Shown here: positions 36,564-45,422 of the stretch, in pieces
Layout: every line of letters starts with the position of its first letter
How positions within the stretch are numbered: position 1 is the first letter of the stretch
Origin: ZC4RG30 sp039932715
Lineage (GTDB): Bacteria; Pseudomonadota; Gammaproteobacteria; Steroidobacterales; Steroidobacteraceae
Direction: 5' to 3'
Length of the DNA: 64,000 nucleotides
Assembly: GCA_039932715.1 (NCBI GenBank)
Contig: JBDTPN010000005.1
Span: forward strand, 90,193-154,192
Notes under the pieces: model-generated
The model's input: only the letters and a program-made list of their open reading frames with translations
What the model was told of the DNA's origin: nothing
Databases searched by the model: none
Made by a program: the position numbers and the translations under genes

Positions 36564-37688
36564 ATGGACGACCAGTCAGTCAACCGACGACACATTCTTG
36601 CGGGCCTAACACTGGCGGCCGGCTCCGCCACATTGCTCAACGGGCTTGGCTCCCGCAGCGCCGACGCCGCGCAAGCGCCCGGCTACGGTCCGGCCCAGGC
36701 TCCCACCATCACTGACGTGAAAGACAAGATCGCCTATGTCACCGGCGCCTCCAGTGGCATTGGCCTTGGCATTGCGCGCGTGCTGCACGAGGCTGGCGCC
36801 AGAGTGGTGCTGGGTTACATCGATGACAAGCAGATCGTCGATGCACTCAAGCTATTTCCCGCCAACGATACGCGGGTCCATTCGATCAAGCACGACGTCA
36901 TGGATCGCGACGGCTGGGAGCGCACCGCCGACGAGATCGAAAAGAAATTCGGACCGTTGCACATTTTGATCAACAACGCCGGCGTGGGACTGCAGGCTCC
37001 GGCCAGCACCGGCACGTACAAGGACTGGGAGTGGGGCCTGGGCGTCAACTTCTGGGGCCCCATACATGGCGTCCACACCTACGTGCCGCGCATGCTGGCA
37101 AGCAAGCAGGGATCACAGATTGTCACCACTACGTCGACCAGCGGCATCCTGCCGGGAAGTGGCGCCGGCATTTATACGGTTTCCAAGATCGCCGCCGTCG
37201 GGCTCATGGAAGAACTGCGGCACGAACTGCGTGAGACCAACATCGGCACCTCGGCCTTTGTTCCCGGACTGACCACCACGAATATCGGGCGCAGTGAAGA
37301 CTACCGCCCTGCCGCACTCAAGAACGAGGGACCGCCTGCCGTTGCGCCAGGCGCGCAGCCCCGGCCCGCGGGCGGTGCCGGCGCACCACCACGCGCTGCG
37401 CGTCCGGCCGCCGCAAGCGTGTCTCCTGGCTGGGCCCGCCCCCAGGATCCGTTGGTGGTGGGACGCTTCGTGCTAGATGGCATCCTGCATAACGACCTGT
37501 TCATCGTGCTGCAGCCTGAATACCGTCAGGGCGTGGAGGCGCGCTGCAATGCGCTGCTGGGATCCATGGTTCCATTCAAGCCCATGCCTCCGGAAATGAT
37601 CAACGGCAATTACTACCGCACACCGATCTATGTCCAGGAAATCGGCCACCGCACGGTGACGCAGAAGCGGGACATACAGGGAACCTGA
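36564..37688 (+). CDS. apparently Tat-exported short-chain dehydrogenase/reductase
   Basis: A 374-residue SDR with Rossmann motif TGASSGIG (60-67), NNAG and the catalytic Tyr and Lys in YTVSK, preceded by the catalytic Ser region TTTSTSG. Two things are odd. The N-terminus has a twin-arginine-type leader (NRRHILAGLTLAAGS...AAQA), although SDRs are normally cytoplasmic. And about residues 253-290 form a Pro/Ala/Gly-rich insertion before the conserved C-terminal part. The ribosome-binding site GGGGAAA is good. Substrate unknown. Confidence 0.87.
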   Translation: MDDQSVNRRHILAGLTLAAGSATLLNGLGSRSADAAQAPGYGPAQAPTITDVKDKIAYVTGASSGIGLGIARVLHEAGARVVLGYIDDKQIVDALKLFPANDTRVHSIKHDVMDRDGWERTADEIEKKFGPLHILINNAGVGLQAPASTGTYKDWEWGLGVNFWGPIHGVHTYVPRMLASKQGSQIVTTTSTSGILPGSGAGIYTVSKIAAVGLMEELRHELRETNIGTSAFVPGLTTTNIGRSEDYRPAALKNEGPPAVAPGAQPRPAGGAGAPPRAARPAAASVSPGWARPQDPLVVGRFVLDGILHNDLFIVLQPEYRQGVEARCNALLGSMVPFKPMPPEMINGNYYRTPIYVQEIGHRTVTQKRDIQGT

Positions 37689-37767
37689 AGAAATCTTAAC
37701 GAGCCCTTTGGGGGCAAGTTGCCAGAGACTACGGGCGCGCAGTCTGGCGCCACACTGGGAGATCGAA

Positions 37768-37998
37768 ATGCGTCTGACCTATTCAATACTTGCCACACTT
37801 TCCCTTTCGGCCTGCCTGGTGACACTTGCGACTGCCGCCCCCGCGCTGGACCCCGCCGGCAAATGCCGGGACAACGGCAAGTTCGTCGACGCCAAGCTGT
37901 GCGCCACTGCCGCGCCCGCAGTACATTGCCGTGACGTCAAGACCAAGAAGTTCGCCAAGTGCGGCGCCGCCGGTACGGAGCCCGTTCCGGCCAAGTAG
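37768..37998 (+). CDS. small cysteine-containing secreted protein
   Basis: I do not recognise a named family. The 76-residue product has a clear signal peptide (MRLTYSILATLSLSACLVTL, cleavage near ATAA). A mature part of about 50 residues carries four cysteines in two short similar units: KCRDNGKFVDAKLC and HCRDVKTKKFAKC. A GGGAGA ribosome-binding site precedes the ATG. Charged lysines between paired cysteines suggest a disulfide-bonded periplasmic peptide. Confidence 0.7.
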   Translation: MRLTYSILATLSLSACLVTLATAAPALDPAGKCRDNGKFVDAKLCATAAPAVHCRDVKTKKFAKCGAAGTEPVPAK

Positions 37999-38013
37999 CA
38001 ATCGGCGCCGGCG

Positions 38014-38019
38014 TATAGT
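38014..38019 (+). promoter_or_regulatory. possible -10 box for the cupin gene
   Basis: TATAGT ends 6 bases before the cupin ATG at 38026, so transcription would start at about the A of the start codon. No -35 is apparent. Confidence 0.4.
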
Positions 38020-38025
38020 CGGCGC

Positions 38026-38454
38026 ATGAACAGCCGCGCGCCTTCCAGCCTGGTCTCAACGTTCCTGCGCCTGCGGCCGGACAGCTCCATCGAACAACTG
38101 GCGTTCGATGACAGCTTTTGGCCCGGACTGATGTCGGGCAAGCTCGGGACTTTTCACCACGAATACCTGGTGACCACGTCATCGTTCCGCGAGGACTGGC
38201 CCAACTGGGAGCGCCACACCAATGGCGACGAAATCGTCTGCCTGCTTTCAGGCGCAGTGACCTTCGTATTCGAACGTGAGAACGGAAATGAGGAGGTCAG
38301 CCTGGGTGACGTCGGTGAATTCGTGTTTGTGCCTCAAGGGGTATGGCACACGGCCAGGACCAGCGTGCCTACGCTCATGTTATTCATTACGGCCGGCGAA
38401 GGTACCGAGGGCCGCCCCGCTATGCCCCCTGCGGCCCGCGAGTTATCCTCATAA
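38026..38454 (+). CDS. cupin-domain protein
   Basis: A 142-residue single cupin. Motif 1 is approximated by WERHTNGDEIVCLLSGAVTFV (the HxnGDE form) and motif 2 by GEFVFVPQGVWHTAR, so metal ligands His, Glu and His are plausible. It may be a small dioxygenase, isomerase or ligand-binding protein; sequence does not decide. It is separate from the secreted peptide gene by 27 bases and precedes a META lipoprotein by 2 bases. Confidence 0.82.
   Translation: MNSRAPSSLVSTFLRLRPDSSIEQLAFDDSFWPGLMSGKLGTFHHEYLVTTSSFREDWPNWERHTNGDEIVCLLSGAVTFVFERENGNEEVSLGDVGEFVFVPQGVWHTARTSVPTLMLFITAGEGTEGRPAMPPAARELSS
38444..38449 (+). promoter_or_regulatory. possible -10 box for the META lipoprotein gene
   Basis: TATCCT ends 7 bases before the ATG at 38457, within the end of the cupin gene. 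Confidence 0.3.
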
Positions 38455-38456
38455 CA

Positions 38457-38897
38457 ATGAACACCAGAACCGCAGTCCTGTGCAGTGTGCTTTGTATCGC
38501 GCTACTGACAGGTTGCTCGTCCATGTTCGGGCACAAGGCGGCGCTGGCAATCGCCGGAACTTCCTGGAACGCAACCGGCATCAGCGACGGCAAGGGCGCA
38601 GTTGTCGCTTTGATAGCCGGCAGCAAGCCTACGTTGAAATTCGGCAGCGACGGCAGCCTGTCGGGCTCGGCCGGCTGCAACAGCTACACGGGGCGCTATG
38701 AAATCTCGGACACTCGGGTCAAGTTCCCCAATGCCTTTGCCAGCACGCGCAAGATGTGTGTCACGCCGGGTGTGATGGACCAGGAACAGGCCTTTCTCAA
38801 GGCGCTTTCCGCTTCCACAACGGGCCGCATTGAGGGCAGGAAGCTGGAACTGCGCGACGCCACCGGTACGCTGCAAGTTACGGCGTCGGCTCCCTGA
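38457..38897 (+). CDS. META-domain lipoprotein (HslJ-like)
   Basis: A 146-residue lipoprotein: signal peptide with lipobox LLTGC, then a META domain (about 32-143) recognisable from GTSWNATGI, LKFGSDGSLSGSAGCNSYTGRYEIS, and the TRKMCVTPGVMDQEQAFLKAL segment. HslJ-type proteins are associated with heat or novobiocin resistance in E. coli; others are secreted in eukaryotic parasites. It is followed one base later by a membrane protein and may share a transcript with the cupin. Confidence 0.88.
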   Translation: MNTRTAVLCSVLCIALLTGCSSMFGHKAALAIAGTSWNATGISDGKGAVVALIAGSKPTLKFGSDGSLSGSAGCNSYTGRYEISDTRVKFPNAFASTRKMCVTPGVMDQEQAFLKALSASTTGRIEGRKLELRDATGTLQVTASAP

Positions 38898-38898
38898 A

Positions 38899-39360
38899 AT
38901 GGTGGGCGCGTGGAATCCGAGCCGTGAATATTCGCGCTGGCATGAGGCCCCGCTGGCGCTGTTTTACAGCGTCCTGGTGGCCATCCTGTTTGGCGCGATA
39001 CTCACGGACGTTACCTATGCCGCCGTGCTGCACGGCGTGCTGACGCCCGATCAGAAGCAGCATGTGTACGGAATGGTGTCCGATTCCATGCCCATGATAC
39101 TGGTGATTTTGCTCAGCCTGATTTCCGGAGTCGTGGCCACGGTGATGGCCGGCAGCAACCGGCGCGCCCGCTGGATGCTGGGCATCAGCGTCGCACTTCT
39201 GGTGAGCGGCAATGTGCTCATTCCGATATTGGTGCCGCATGTGCGGCTGGACGACTCACCCGGGCTGGGCCGATTGCTGCGCATAGCGATACACGCAGTG
39301 GCTGTGCTCCTTGCCGTGCTGGGCTGCCTGTCGTGGCGCAGCCCGCAGCGTTACTCGTAG
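38899..39360 (+). CDS. four-helix membrane protein of unknown function
   Basis: A 153-residue protein with four predicted membrane helices: ALFYSVLVAILFGAILTDV, MILVILLSLISGVVATVMA, WMLGISVALLVSGNVLIPIL, and IAIHAVAVLLAVLGCL. I do not recognise a family with confidence. It starts 1 base after the META lipoprotein stop, suggesting co-expression, and its stop overlaps the stop of the convergent MacB-like permease by 10 bases. Confidence 0.7.
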   Translation: MVGAWNPSREYSRWHEAPLALFYSVLVAILFGAILTDVTYAAVLHGVLTPDQKQHVYGMVSDSMPMILVILLSLISGVVATVMAGSNRRARWMLGISVALLVSGNVLIPILVPHVRLDDSPGLGRLLRIAIHAVAVLLAVLGCLSWRSPQRYS

Positions 39361-40577
39361 CGCAGCGCCTCGATGGGATTCAGTGCTGAGGCGCGCCGCG
39401 CCGGCACGAAGCCGAACAGTATCCCTACCGCCGCCGACGCGAAGATCGCGATCAGCACCACCCAGGGGCTGATATGCATGGGCCAGGCCAGCAGGGCGGC
39501 GATGATCCAGGATATTCCCACTCCCAGTACCAGGCCGATCATTCCACCCACCATGCACAGCAGCACGGCCTCGGTGAGGAACTGGCCGAGGATGTCAGAT
39601 CCGCGCGCGCCGATGGCCATGCGCAGTCCGATCTCACGCGTGCGCTCGGTCACCGACACCAGCATGATGTTCATGATACCGATGCCACCGACCACCAGCG
39701 AAATGGCAGCGGTTGCGGCCAGCAGCAGGCCCAGGGTGCGTGCAGTCTGGTTGCGGGTCTGGAGAATGTCGGCAAAGTTGCGGATTATGAAATTGTTGGG
39801 CGCGTCCGCGGTGATGCGCCGGCGCTCGCGCAGCGTCCGCTCAATGTCCTGCGTTACGTCGGCGATGTCATAGCGATCGTCGACCTTGACCAGGATCTGC
39901 CCCACCTGGTCGGGCACGTTGACCCGGCCCACCAGGCGCGAACGCGCAGTGGCCAGGGGCACCATTACGATGTCGTCCTGGTCACGACCACCGGCCTGCC
40001 CCTTCTCGCTGAGTACACCGATCACCGTGAACGGGGCATTGTTAAGGCGCACGGTCGCGCCCAGCGGATCGGCGCCGCCAAATAACTCACGCGCAACTGT
40101 CGCGCCCAGCACCACCAATTTCTGTCCCGAACTGGCTTCGATGGCATCGAAGAAGCGACCGGACTTCACCGGCCAGTCACGCACATTCTGGATCTCGGCA
40201 CTGACACCGTTGACGCGCGTCACCCAGTTGGCGTTGCCCACCACCACGTTGGTGTTGCCCTCGAGGTTGCCCGATACGGCGGCGATTCCAGTAACGCCCT
40301 CGCGCAACGCGCGCACATCCTTTTCGCTCAATGGCGGGGCGGACCCAAACCCGCCCTGCCGTCCACCCACGTTGGTGGAACCAGGAAATATCGTCAGCTG
40401 GTTGGTCCCCAGGCTGGCGATCTGGTCCTGGATTTGCTTGCTGGCGCCGCCGCCAATGGCGGACATCACGATGACCGAGGCCACGCCGATGATGATGCCC
40501 AACGTGGTAAGCACGCTGCGCAGCATGTTGAGACGCAGTGCGACCATTGCGGTGCGGATGAATTCCAGAATATTCAT
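39351..40577 (-). CDS. MacB-like ABC transporter permease (FtsX family)
   Basis: A 408-residue permease with the MacB layout: an N-terminal helix (NMLRSVLTTLGIIIGVASVI), a large periplasmic domain (about 45-280), and three C-terminal helices (LGLLLAATAAISLVVGGIGI, LLCMVGGMIGLVLGVGISWI, WVVLIAIFASAAVGILFGFV). The conserved RTREIGLRMAIGA cytoplasmic loop is present, as is the closing PARRASALNPIEALRYE. Its ATG overlaps the ATPase gene. With that ATPase and MacA it should form a tripartite exporter of peptides, macrolides or similar substrates. Confidence 0.94.
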   Translation of the reverse strand: MNILEFIRTAMVALRLNMLRSVLTTLGIIIGVASVIVMSAIGGGASKQIQDQIASLGTNQLTIFPGSTNVGGRQGGFGSAPPLSEKDVRALREGVTGIAAVSGNLEGNTNVVVGNANWVTRVNGVSAEIQNVRDWPVKSGRFFDAIEASSGQKLVVLGATVARELFGGADPLGATVRLNNAPFTVIGVLSEKGQAGGRDQDDIVMVPLATARSRLVGRVNVPDQVGQILVKVDDRYDIADVTQDIERTLRERRRITADAPNNFIIRNFADILQTRNQTARTLGLLLAATAAISLVVGGIGIMNIMLVSVTERTREIGLRMAIGARGSDILGQFLTEAVLLCMVGGMIGLVLGVGISWIIAALLAWPMHISPWVVLIAIFASAAVGILFGFVPARRASALNPIEALRYE

Positions 40578-41296
40578 AGCGCCAGCTCCGCCGTGGCGCG
40601 GTCCTCGACTATGCGGCCGTCGCGCACGCGCAGCAGGCGTTTGGCATGGGCGGCCACATCCGGTTCGTGGGTCACGATTATCACCGTCATCCCGCTTTCC
40701 GTCAGCCGCTTGAACAGATTCATGATTTCCAGCGACGTCTCGGTGTCCAGGGCCCCAGTGGGTTCATCGGCAAGGATCAGGCTGGGCGAGTTTACCAAGG
40801 CGCGCGCGATGGCCACGCGCTGCTGTTGTCCACCGGAGAGCTGCGAGGGCACGTGCCCCATGCGGTCTCCCAGACCCACTTCGCGCAGGCGCTGCCTGGC
40901 CAGATCGTCCGCCTTGGCCTGCCATTCCGGATTGCGCGAATAGACCAGCGGCAATTTCACGTTTTCCAGCGCCGTGGTGCGCGCCAGCAGGTTGAACTGC
41001 TGAAATACAAAGCCGATGGTGCGATTGCGCAGCTTGGCCAGCTCATCGCGATCCAGGCTGCCAATGGCAATGCCGTCAATGGAAAGATCACCGGAGGTCG
41101 GCGTATCCAGCGCACCGATCATGTTCATCAGCGTCGATTTTCCGGAACCCGAGGGACCCATGATGGCCACGAATTCTCCGCGCTGGATCTGGAACGACAC
41201 ATCACGCAGCGCGTGCACCGCGAAATCGCCCAGCTGGTAGGTCTTGGTCAGGTGCTGCGCCGAGACGACCGGCGCGTCCGGCGCAGCTGGCGTCAC
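40574..41296 (-). CDS. MacB-like ABC transporter ATPase (LolD/MacB family)
   Basis: A 240-residue ATPase with Walker A GPSGSGKST, Q-loop region GFVFQQFNLLARTTALENV, signature LSGGQQQRVAIARAL, Walker B LILADEPTGALD and switch His in VIIVTHEPDVA. In E. coli MacB this domain is fused to the permease; here the two are separate, coupled genes (4-base overlap). It also overlaps macA by 4 bases. Confidence 0.95.
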   Translation of the reverse strand: MTPAAPDAPVVSAQHLTKTYQLGDFAVHALRDVSFQIQRGEFVAIMGPSGSGKSTLMNMIGALDTPTSGDLSIDGIAIGSLDRDELAKLRNRTIGFVFQQFNLLARTTALENVKLPLVYSRNPEWQAKADDLARQRLREVGLGDRMGHVPSQLSGGQQQRVAIARALVNSPSLILADEPTGALDTETSLEIMNLFKRLTESGMTVIIVTHEPDVAAHAKRLLRVRDGRIVEDRATAELAL

Positions 41297-42888
41297 TTAC
41301 GAACCTCGGTACGGGCGCGGATGATGACCTTGTCACCTTCCTTGAGATCAGCCTTGACCACTTCGGTGTAGCGGTCATCCGCCACGCCCAGGCGCACTTC
41401 GTGCGCCACGGGCTTGCCACCCTCGAGCGTCCATAAAGTGCCGGGGCGCGAGGTGTTGGCCGCGGTGCCCCGCGCGCTGCGCAGCGCCTTGTATTTTTCC
41501 AGCTGCTCGGGGGTCAGCACACCGGCCATCATGTTCTCAATGCGATTGCGCATCGCCTGGCCCTGCTGGTTCTGATTGTTGAAATTGCCACCGCCGCCTT
41601 GAAAACCACCGCCGCCCGGAAACCCGCCACCGGCTGCGCCGGTGATTCCGCCGCCCTGCTGCTGGCCGGACTGCTGGCGAACCTGGGCAAATAGTTCCTG
41701 GCGCGCCTTGTCGAGCTTTGCCTCCTGCTCCTTGGAAAGCCCCAGTTCCTTGACCATGTCCTGACCCAACCCGCCTCGGTTGCCCTGCCCCTGCCCTCCG
41801 GCACCACCCGCACCACCACCAAAATCACCGCCGCCCGGCAATCCGCCGGCCGCACCTGGCGCACCCGCCGTGCGTATTGCGCCCGCCGGCTGGAATCGCG
41901 CAGCATCATTTGGGGCGCGCATCACATTGTCGCGACGGTTCGTGACAATGCGCACATTGGCGGTCATGCCCGGGATCAACATCTCGCGCGGATTGTTGGC
42001 CTGGACCATGACACTGTAGGTCACCACGTTCTGAACTGTGGTGGATGCGAGGCGAACCTGCGCCACTCGCCCCTGGAAGGTCTGGTCGGGGAATGCATCC
42101 ACTGTAAACGTGGCGTTGTCCCCATCCTTGATCGAACCGATGTCAGCCTCGTCCACCTTGGCTTCTATCTGTATGCGCGAAAGATCCTGCGCGATCTTGA
42201 ACAACAGCGGCGCCTGCAAACTGGCCGCCACGGTCTGGCCCAGGTCGATTGCACGCTGGATCACCACCCCATCGATGGGCGAGCGGATCTGCGTACGCGA
42301 AAGATCAATGCGCGCCTGGTCGAGTGTGGCCTTGCGCGTCTGCTGGGCAGCAGTGGCATTCCTGAGCTGCGCCTGCGCGATGAGCACGTCGCTCTCGGCA
42401 AGCTCGACATTCTTGCGCGCGGTTTCGACGTCGCTGACTGATACCAGCTGGCGGTCCACCAACGATTTCACGCGCTCGAAATCGCGGCGTGACTGATCAA
42501 GGGATGTCTGCGCCTTGCGCAGGCTGGCCTGCTGCGAACCAATATTGGCCTGTGCGACTGCCAGGTCCGCTTCAGCGGAGGTCACGCGCGACTTGTAGGT
42601 TTGCGGATCAATCACCGCCAGCAGATCGTTCTTCTTGACCGTGGTGTTGAAGTCGGCATGCAGCTCGGCTATCTGGCCGGAGATCTGGGAGCCCACGTCC
42701 ACTGTTACCAGCGCGGCCACCGACCCGGTGGAACTGATGGACTTTTCCACCGTGCCCTTGTCGATCACGCCTGTTTCAAAACTGACAGCCGGGCCACCCC
42801 GCCCAGCCAGCATGCGCCAACCGAAAAAGACCACCAGCAGGACGACAAGCGCCCCTGCTACCCGCTTGATCCAGGGATTCGACAACAC
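41293..42888 (-). CDS. MacA-like periplasmic adaptor with Gly-rich LTxxQ insertion
   Basis: A membrane-fusion protein linking the ABC transporter to an outer-membrane channel. From a GTG start (42888, ribosome-binding site GGAAGG 8 bases before) it is 531 residues: anchor helix 9-24, lipoyl halves around 65-95 and 200-230, coiled-coil hairpin about 105-195, and beta-barrel 235-320. The last about 50 residues form the membrane-proximal domain. Residues about 336-478 are an insertion absent from E. coli MacA: two Gly-rich linkers enclosing helices with LGLSKEQEAKLDKARQELF and VLTPEQLEKYKALR, a Spy/CpxP-like LTxxQ motif. The frame runs upstream to 43242, but only inside cysK. Confidence 0.9.
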   Translation of the reverse strand: MLSNPWIKRVAGALVVLLVVFFGWRMLAGRGGPAVSFETGVIDKGTVEKSISSTGSVAALVTVDVGSQISGQIAELHADFNTTVKKNDLLAVIDPQTYKSRVTSAEADLAVAQANIGSQQASLRKAQTSLDQSRRDFERVKSLVDRQLVSVSDVETARKNVELAESDVLIAQAQLRNATAAQQTRKATLDQARIDLSRTQIRSPIDGVVIQRAIDLGQTVAASLQAPLLFKIAQDLSRIQIEAKVDEADIGSIKDGDNATFTVDAFPDQTFQGRVAQVRLASTTVQNVVTYSVMVQANNPREMLIPGMTANVRIVTNRRDNVMRAPNDAARFQPAGAIRTAGAPGAAGGLPGGGDFGGGAGGAGGQGQGNRGGLGQDMVKELGLSKEQEAKLDKARQELFAQVRQQSGQQQGGGITGAAGGGFPGGGGFQGGGGNFNNQNQQGQAMRNRIENMMAGVLTPEQLEKYKALRSARGTAANTSRPGTLWTLEGGKPVAHEVRLGVADDRYTEVVKADLKEGDKVIIRARTEVRK

Positions 42889-42946
42889 TTTGAGGGCCTT
42901 CCGGAATTTGTTATTGGACCTAGGGATACGACCTATGTCCGGGCGA

Positions 42947-43969
42947 TTAGTTCTCTGCAGCCGCCTGTTTGGGGACCATATGGCCGGCCTGGGCGGCCTC
43001 GAGCAGGCCCTTCTCCCCGAGCCAACCCCGATCGAACAGGCGGGACACGTATTTTGCACCACCATCGCACAGGATGGTGACGATGGTATGTCCGGGGCCC
43101 AGCTCACGTGCCAGCCGCATGGCCCCTGCAACGTTGATACCGCTGGTGCTGCCGAGGAACAGCCCCTCCTCCCCAAGCAACCGGTAAACGGTCTGGACGG
43201 TCTCGGCATCCTCGACGTGCAGCGCAGTGTCCACCGGTGCATCCTTGAAATTGGTGGTCACCCGACCGATGCCAATGCCTTCGGTAATCGAGCCCTTTCC
43301 CGTGGCCTTGAGTTGGCCATTGCGTACGAATTCATACAGCGAGCTGCCCGGAGGATCCACCAGTGCCGTGCGTATGGACGCCCGCCTGGACTTGAGATAT
43401 TCCGACGTGCCCGCCAACGTACCACCCGTACCACTGGAAGCGATGAACGCATCGATGCGTCCGCCGGTTTGCTCCCAGATCTCCGGCCCGGTCCCTTCCA
43501 CATGCGCACGACGGTTTGCCGGGTTGTCGAACTGGTTGGCCCACACTGAATTGGGTAGTTCTTCGGCCAGTCGCCGCGCCACGTGTTGATACTGGTTGGG
43601 GTCGCTGTAGGGAACCGCCTTGACCTTGCGCACTTCGGCACCCAGCGCCTCGATCAAACGGTATTTCTCCGGCGCCTGGTTGTCAGGCATCACGATCACG
43701 CAGCGATAGCCGCGGGCATTGCACACATGCGCCAGACCGATGCCGGTATTGCCCGCCGTGCCTTCGACAATAGTGCCGCCGGGCTGCAGCACGCCGCGGG
43801 CCTCGGCATCCAGCACGATGTACTTTGCAGCGCGGTCCTTGACTGATCCGCCTGGGTTCATGAACTCGGCCTTGCCCAGGATCTCGCAGCCGGTGTCCCT
43901 GCTGGGACCGGCCAATCTGATCAATGGGGTATTGCCCACCGCGTCAATGAATCCGTTTTTCACATTCAC
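42947..43969 (-). CDS. cysK: cysteine synthase A
   Basis: CysK condenses O-acetylserine with sulfide, the last step of cysteine synthesis. It is 340 residues with PLP-binding Lys44 in GGSVKDRAAKY, the phosphate and substrate loop EGTAGNTGIGLA (TAGNTG instead of the commoner TSGNTG) and the glycine-rich SSGTGGTLAG. Start is GTG in a GTGA overlap with cysG. A cystathionine beta-synthase-like enzyme is the alternative, but the siroheme and sulfate neighbours favour CysK. Confidence 0.9.
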   Translation of the reverse strand: MNVKNGFIDAVGNTPLIRLAGPSRDTGCEILGKAEFMNPGGSVKDRAAKYIVLDAEARGVLQPGGTIVEGTAGNTGIGLAHVCNARGYRCVIVMPDNQAPEKYRLIEALGAEVRKVKAVPYSDPNQYQHVARRLAEELPNSVWANQFDNPANRRAHVEGTGPEIWEQTGGRIDAFIASSGTGGTLAGTSEYLKSRRASIRTALVDPPGSSLYEFVRNGQLKATGKGSITEGIGIGRVTTNFKDAPVDTALHVEDAETVQTVYRLLGEEGLFLGSTSGINVAGAMRLARELGPGHTIVTILCDGGAKYVSRLFDRGWLGEKGLLEAAQAGHMVPKQAAAEN

Positions 43970-45381
43970 CCGCCCGACTCCTGTACTGCGGAGCCGGATT
44001 GTCCGGCAAATCCTTTGACCTGCGCCAGTGCAGCCACTTCGCCGACGATCAGCAATGAAGGAGATTTGAGCTGTGCTGCGTTTGCCAGTGCTGGCAACTG
44101 GCCAAGAGTCGTCTTGAGCACGCGCTCGTCGGGCCAGGTGGCACGCTCCAGCAATGCTACCGGCTGCGTCGCGCTCATGCCGTGCTGTGCAAGCTGCAAT
44201 GCAATGTGCTCCAGCTGCGCCGCGCTCATGTAGAACACCAGGGTGTGCTGGGCCTGGACCAGGGCATTCCAGTCGAGGCTGGCGCCGTTGGCTCCCGTTG
44301 CGGTCACGAAGGTCACGGCCTGCGACAAACCACGCATGGTCAACGGTATGCCCGCACTGGCCGCCGCGCCTATGGCTGCGGTAATGCCCGGCACTACGAC
44401 CACCGGAATTCCCGCGGCTCGCAACACCTGCAGTTCTTCACCACCGCGACCGAAGATGAACGGATCGCCGCCCTTGACGCGCGCCACGCGCAATCCGCGT
44501 CGCGCATGTTCGATCAGCAGCCCGTTGATGTAATCCTGCGTGTGCTCGTGGCTGCCCGGGGCCTTGCCCACGTTTATCTTTTCGGCATCGCGGCGCGCGC
44601 GACCCAGGATGGCGTCTGGCACCAATCGGTCATACAGCACCACATCGGCCTGTTGCAGCAACTGCTGCGCCCGGATGGTCAGCAGGTCAGGATTACCCGG
44701 GCCAACGCCGATGAGGTAAACCTCGCCGAGGTGATCCGCGGCGGCCACGCGCGCCTGCGCAATGGCGGCATGCATGTGCGTGTCGGCTGCAGCAGCGTCA
44801 CCATTGAGCAGCTGCGCCGCCACCGGTCCATTGAAGAAACCGTCCCAGAAGCGCAACCGCTGGGGCAGTGCCGGCAGCGCGCCCTGGACGATTTGTCGCC
44901 AGCGTCCCGCGTAATCGGCCAATGATCCCAGTCGTTCCGGCAACAGCGCCTCGATCTGCATGCGTACACGGCGCGCCAGAGTCGGTGAGTTGCCGCTGCT
45001 GCCGACCGCCACTATCAGTGGCGAGCGATCGACGATAGCGGGGAAAATAAAAGCTGACCGTTGCGCATCGTCCACGACGTTGACCCAGATGCCGCGCTCA
45101 CGTGCAGCACGAGATACGTCTTCATTGACTGACTCGTCGTCGGTGGCAGCGACCACCAGGGCCGCTCCATCCAGATGGATTGCCGAAAACGGCACCGGGC
45201 GATGTTCCACCCTGCCCAGATCGCGGAATACTGTCAGTTCTGCGCACAGCTGGGGCGCGACCACGCGCACGCGGGCGTGTGCCTTGATCAGATGTTCGAT
45301 CTTACGTTGGGCGACATGGCCGCCGCCGACTACTACGACCAGCCGCTCACGCAGATCAACGAATATTGGTAGGTAATCCAT
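43966..45381 (-). CDS. cysG: siroheme synthase CysG (fused)
   Basis: CysG makes siroheme, the cofactor of CysI, from uroporphyrinogen III. The 471 residues combine an N-terminal NAD-dependent precorrin-2 dehydrogenase/ferrochelatase (about 1-210; GGGHVAQRKIEHLIKAHARV, VAATDDESVNEDVSRAARER) and a C-terminal SAM-dependent uroporphyrinogen methyltransferase (about 217-460; YLIGVGPGNPDLLTIRA, VARVKGGDPFIFGRGGEEL, GITAAIGAAASAGIPLTMRG). This fused layout is typical of gamma- and betaproteobacteria. It starts 41 bases after cysH and overlaps cysK. Confidence 0.96.
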   Translation of the reverse strand: MDYLPIFVDLRERLVVVVGGGHVAQRKIEHLIKAHARVRVVAPQLCAELTVFRDLGRVEHRPVPFSAIHLDGAALVVAATDDESVNEDVSRAARERGIWVNVVDDAQRSAFIFPAIVDRSPLIVAVGSSGNSPTLARRVRMQIEALLPERLGSLADYAGRWRQIVQGALPALPQRLRFWDGFFNGPVAAQLLNGDAAAADTHMHAAIAQARVAAADHLGEVYLIGVGPGNPDLLTIRAQQLLQQADVVLYDRLVPDAILGRARRDAEKINVGKAPGSHEHTQDYINGLLIEHARRGLRVARVKGGDPFIFGRGGEELQVLRAAGIPVVVVPGITAAIGAAASAGIPLTMRGLSQAVTFVTATGANGASLDWNALVQAQHTLVFYMSAAQLEHIALQLAQHGMSATQPVALLERATWPDERVLKTTLGQLPALANAAQLKSPSLLIVGEVAALAQVKGFAGQSGSAVQESGG

Positions 45382-45422
45382 CCAGCCGGCCTTTCATCAG
45401 CGGAGCGCGCTGCGCGCCGGGA

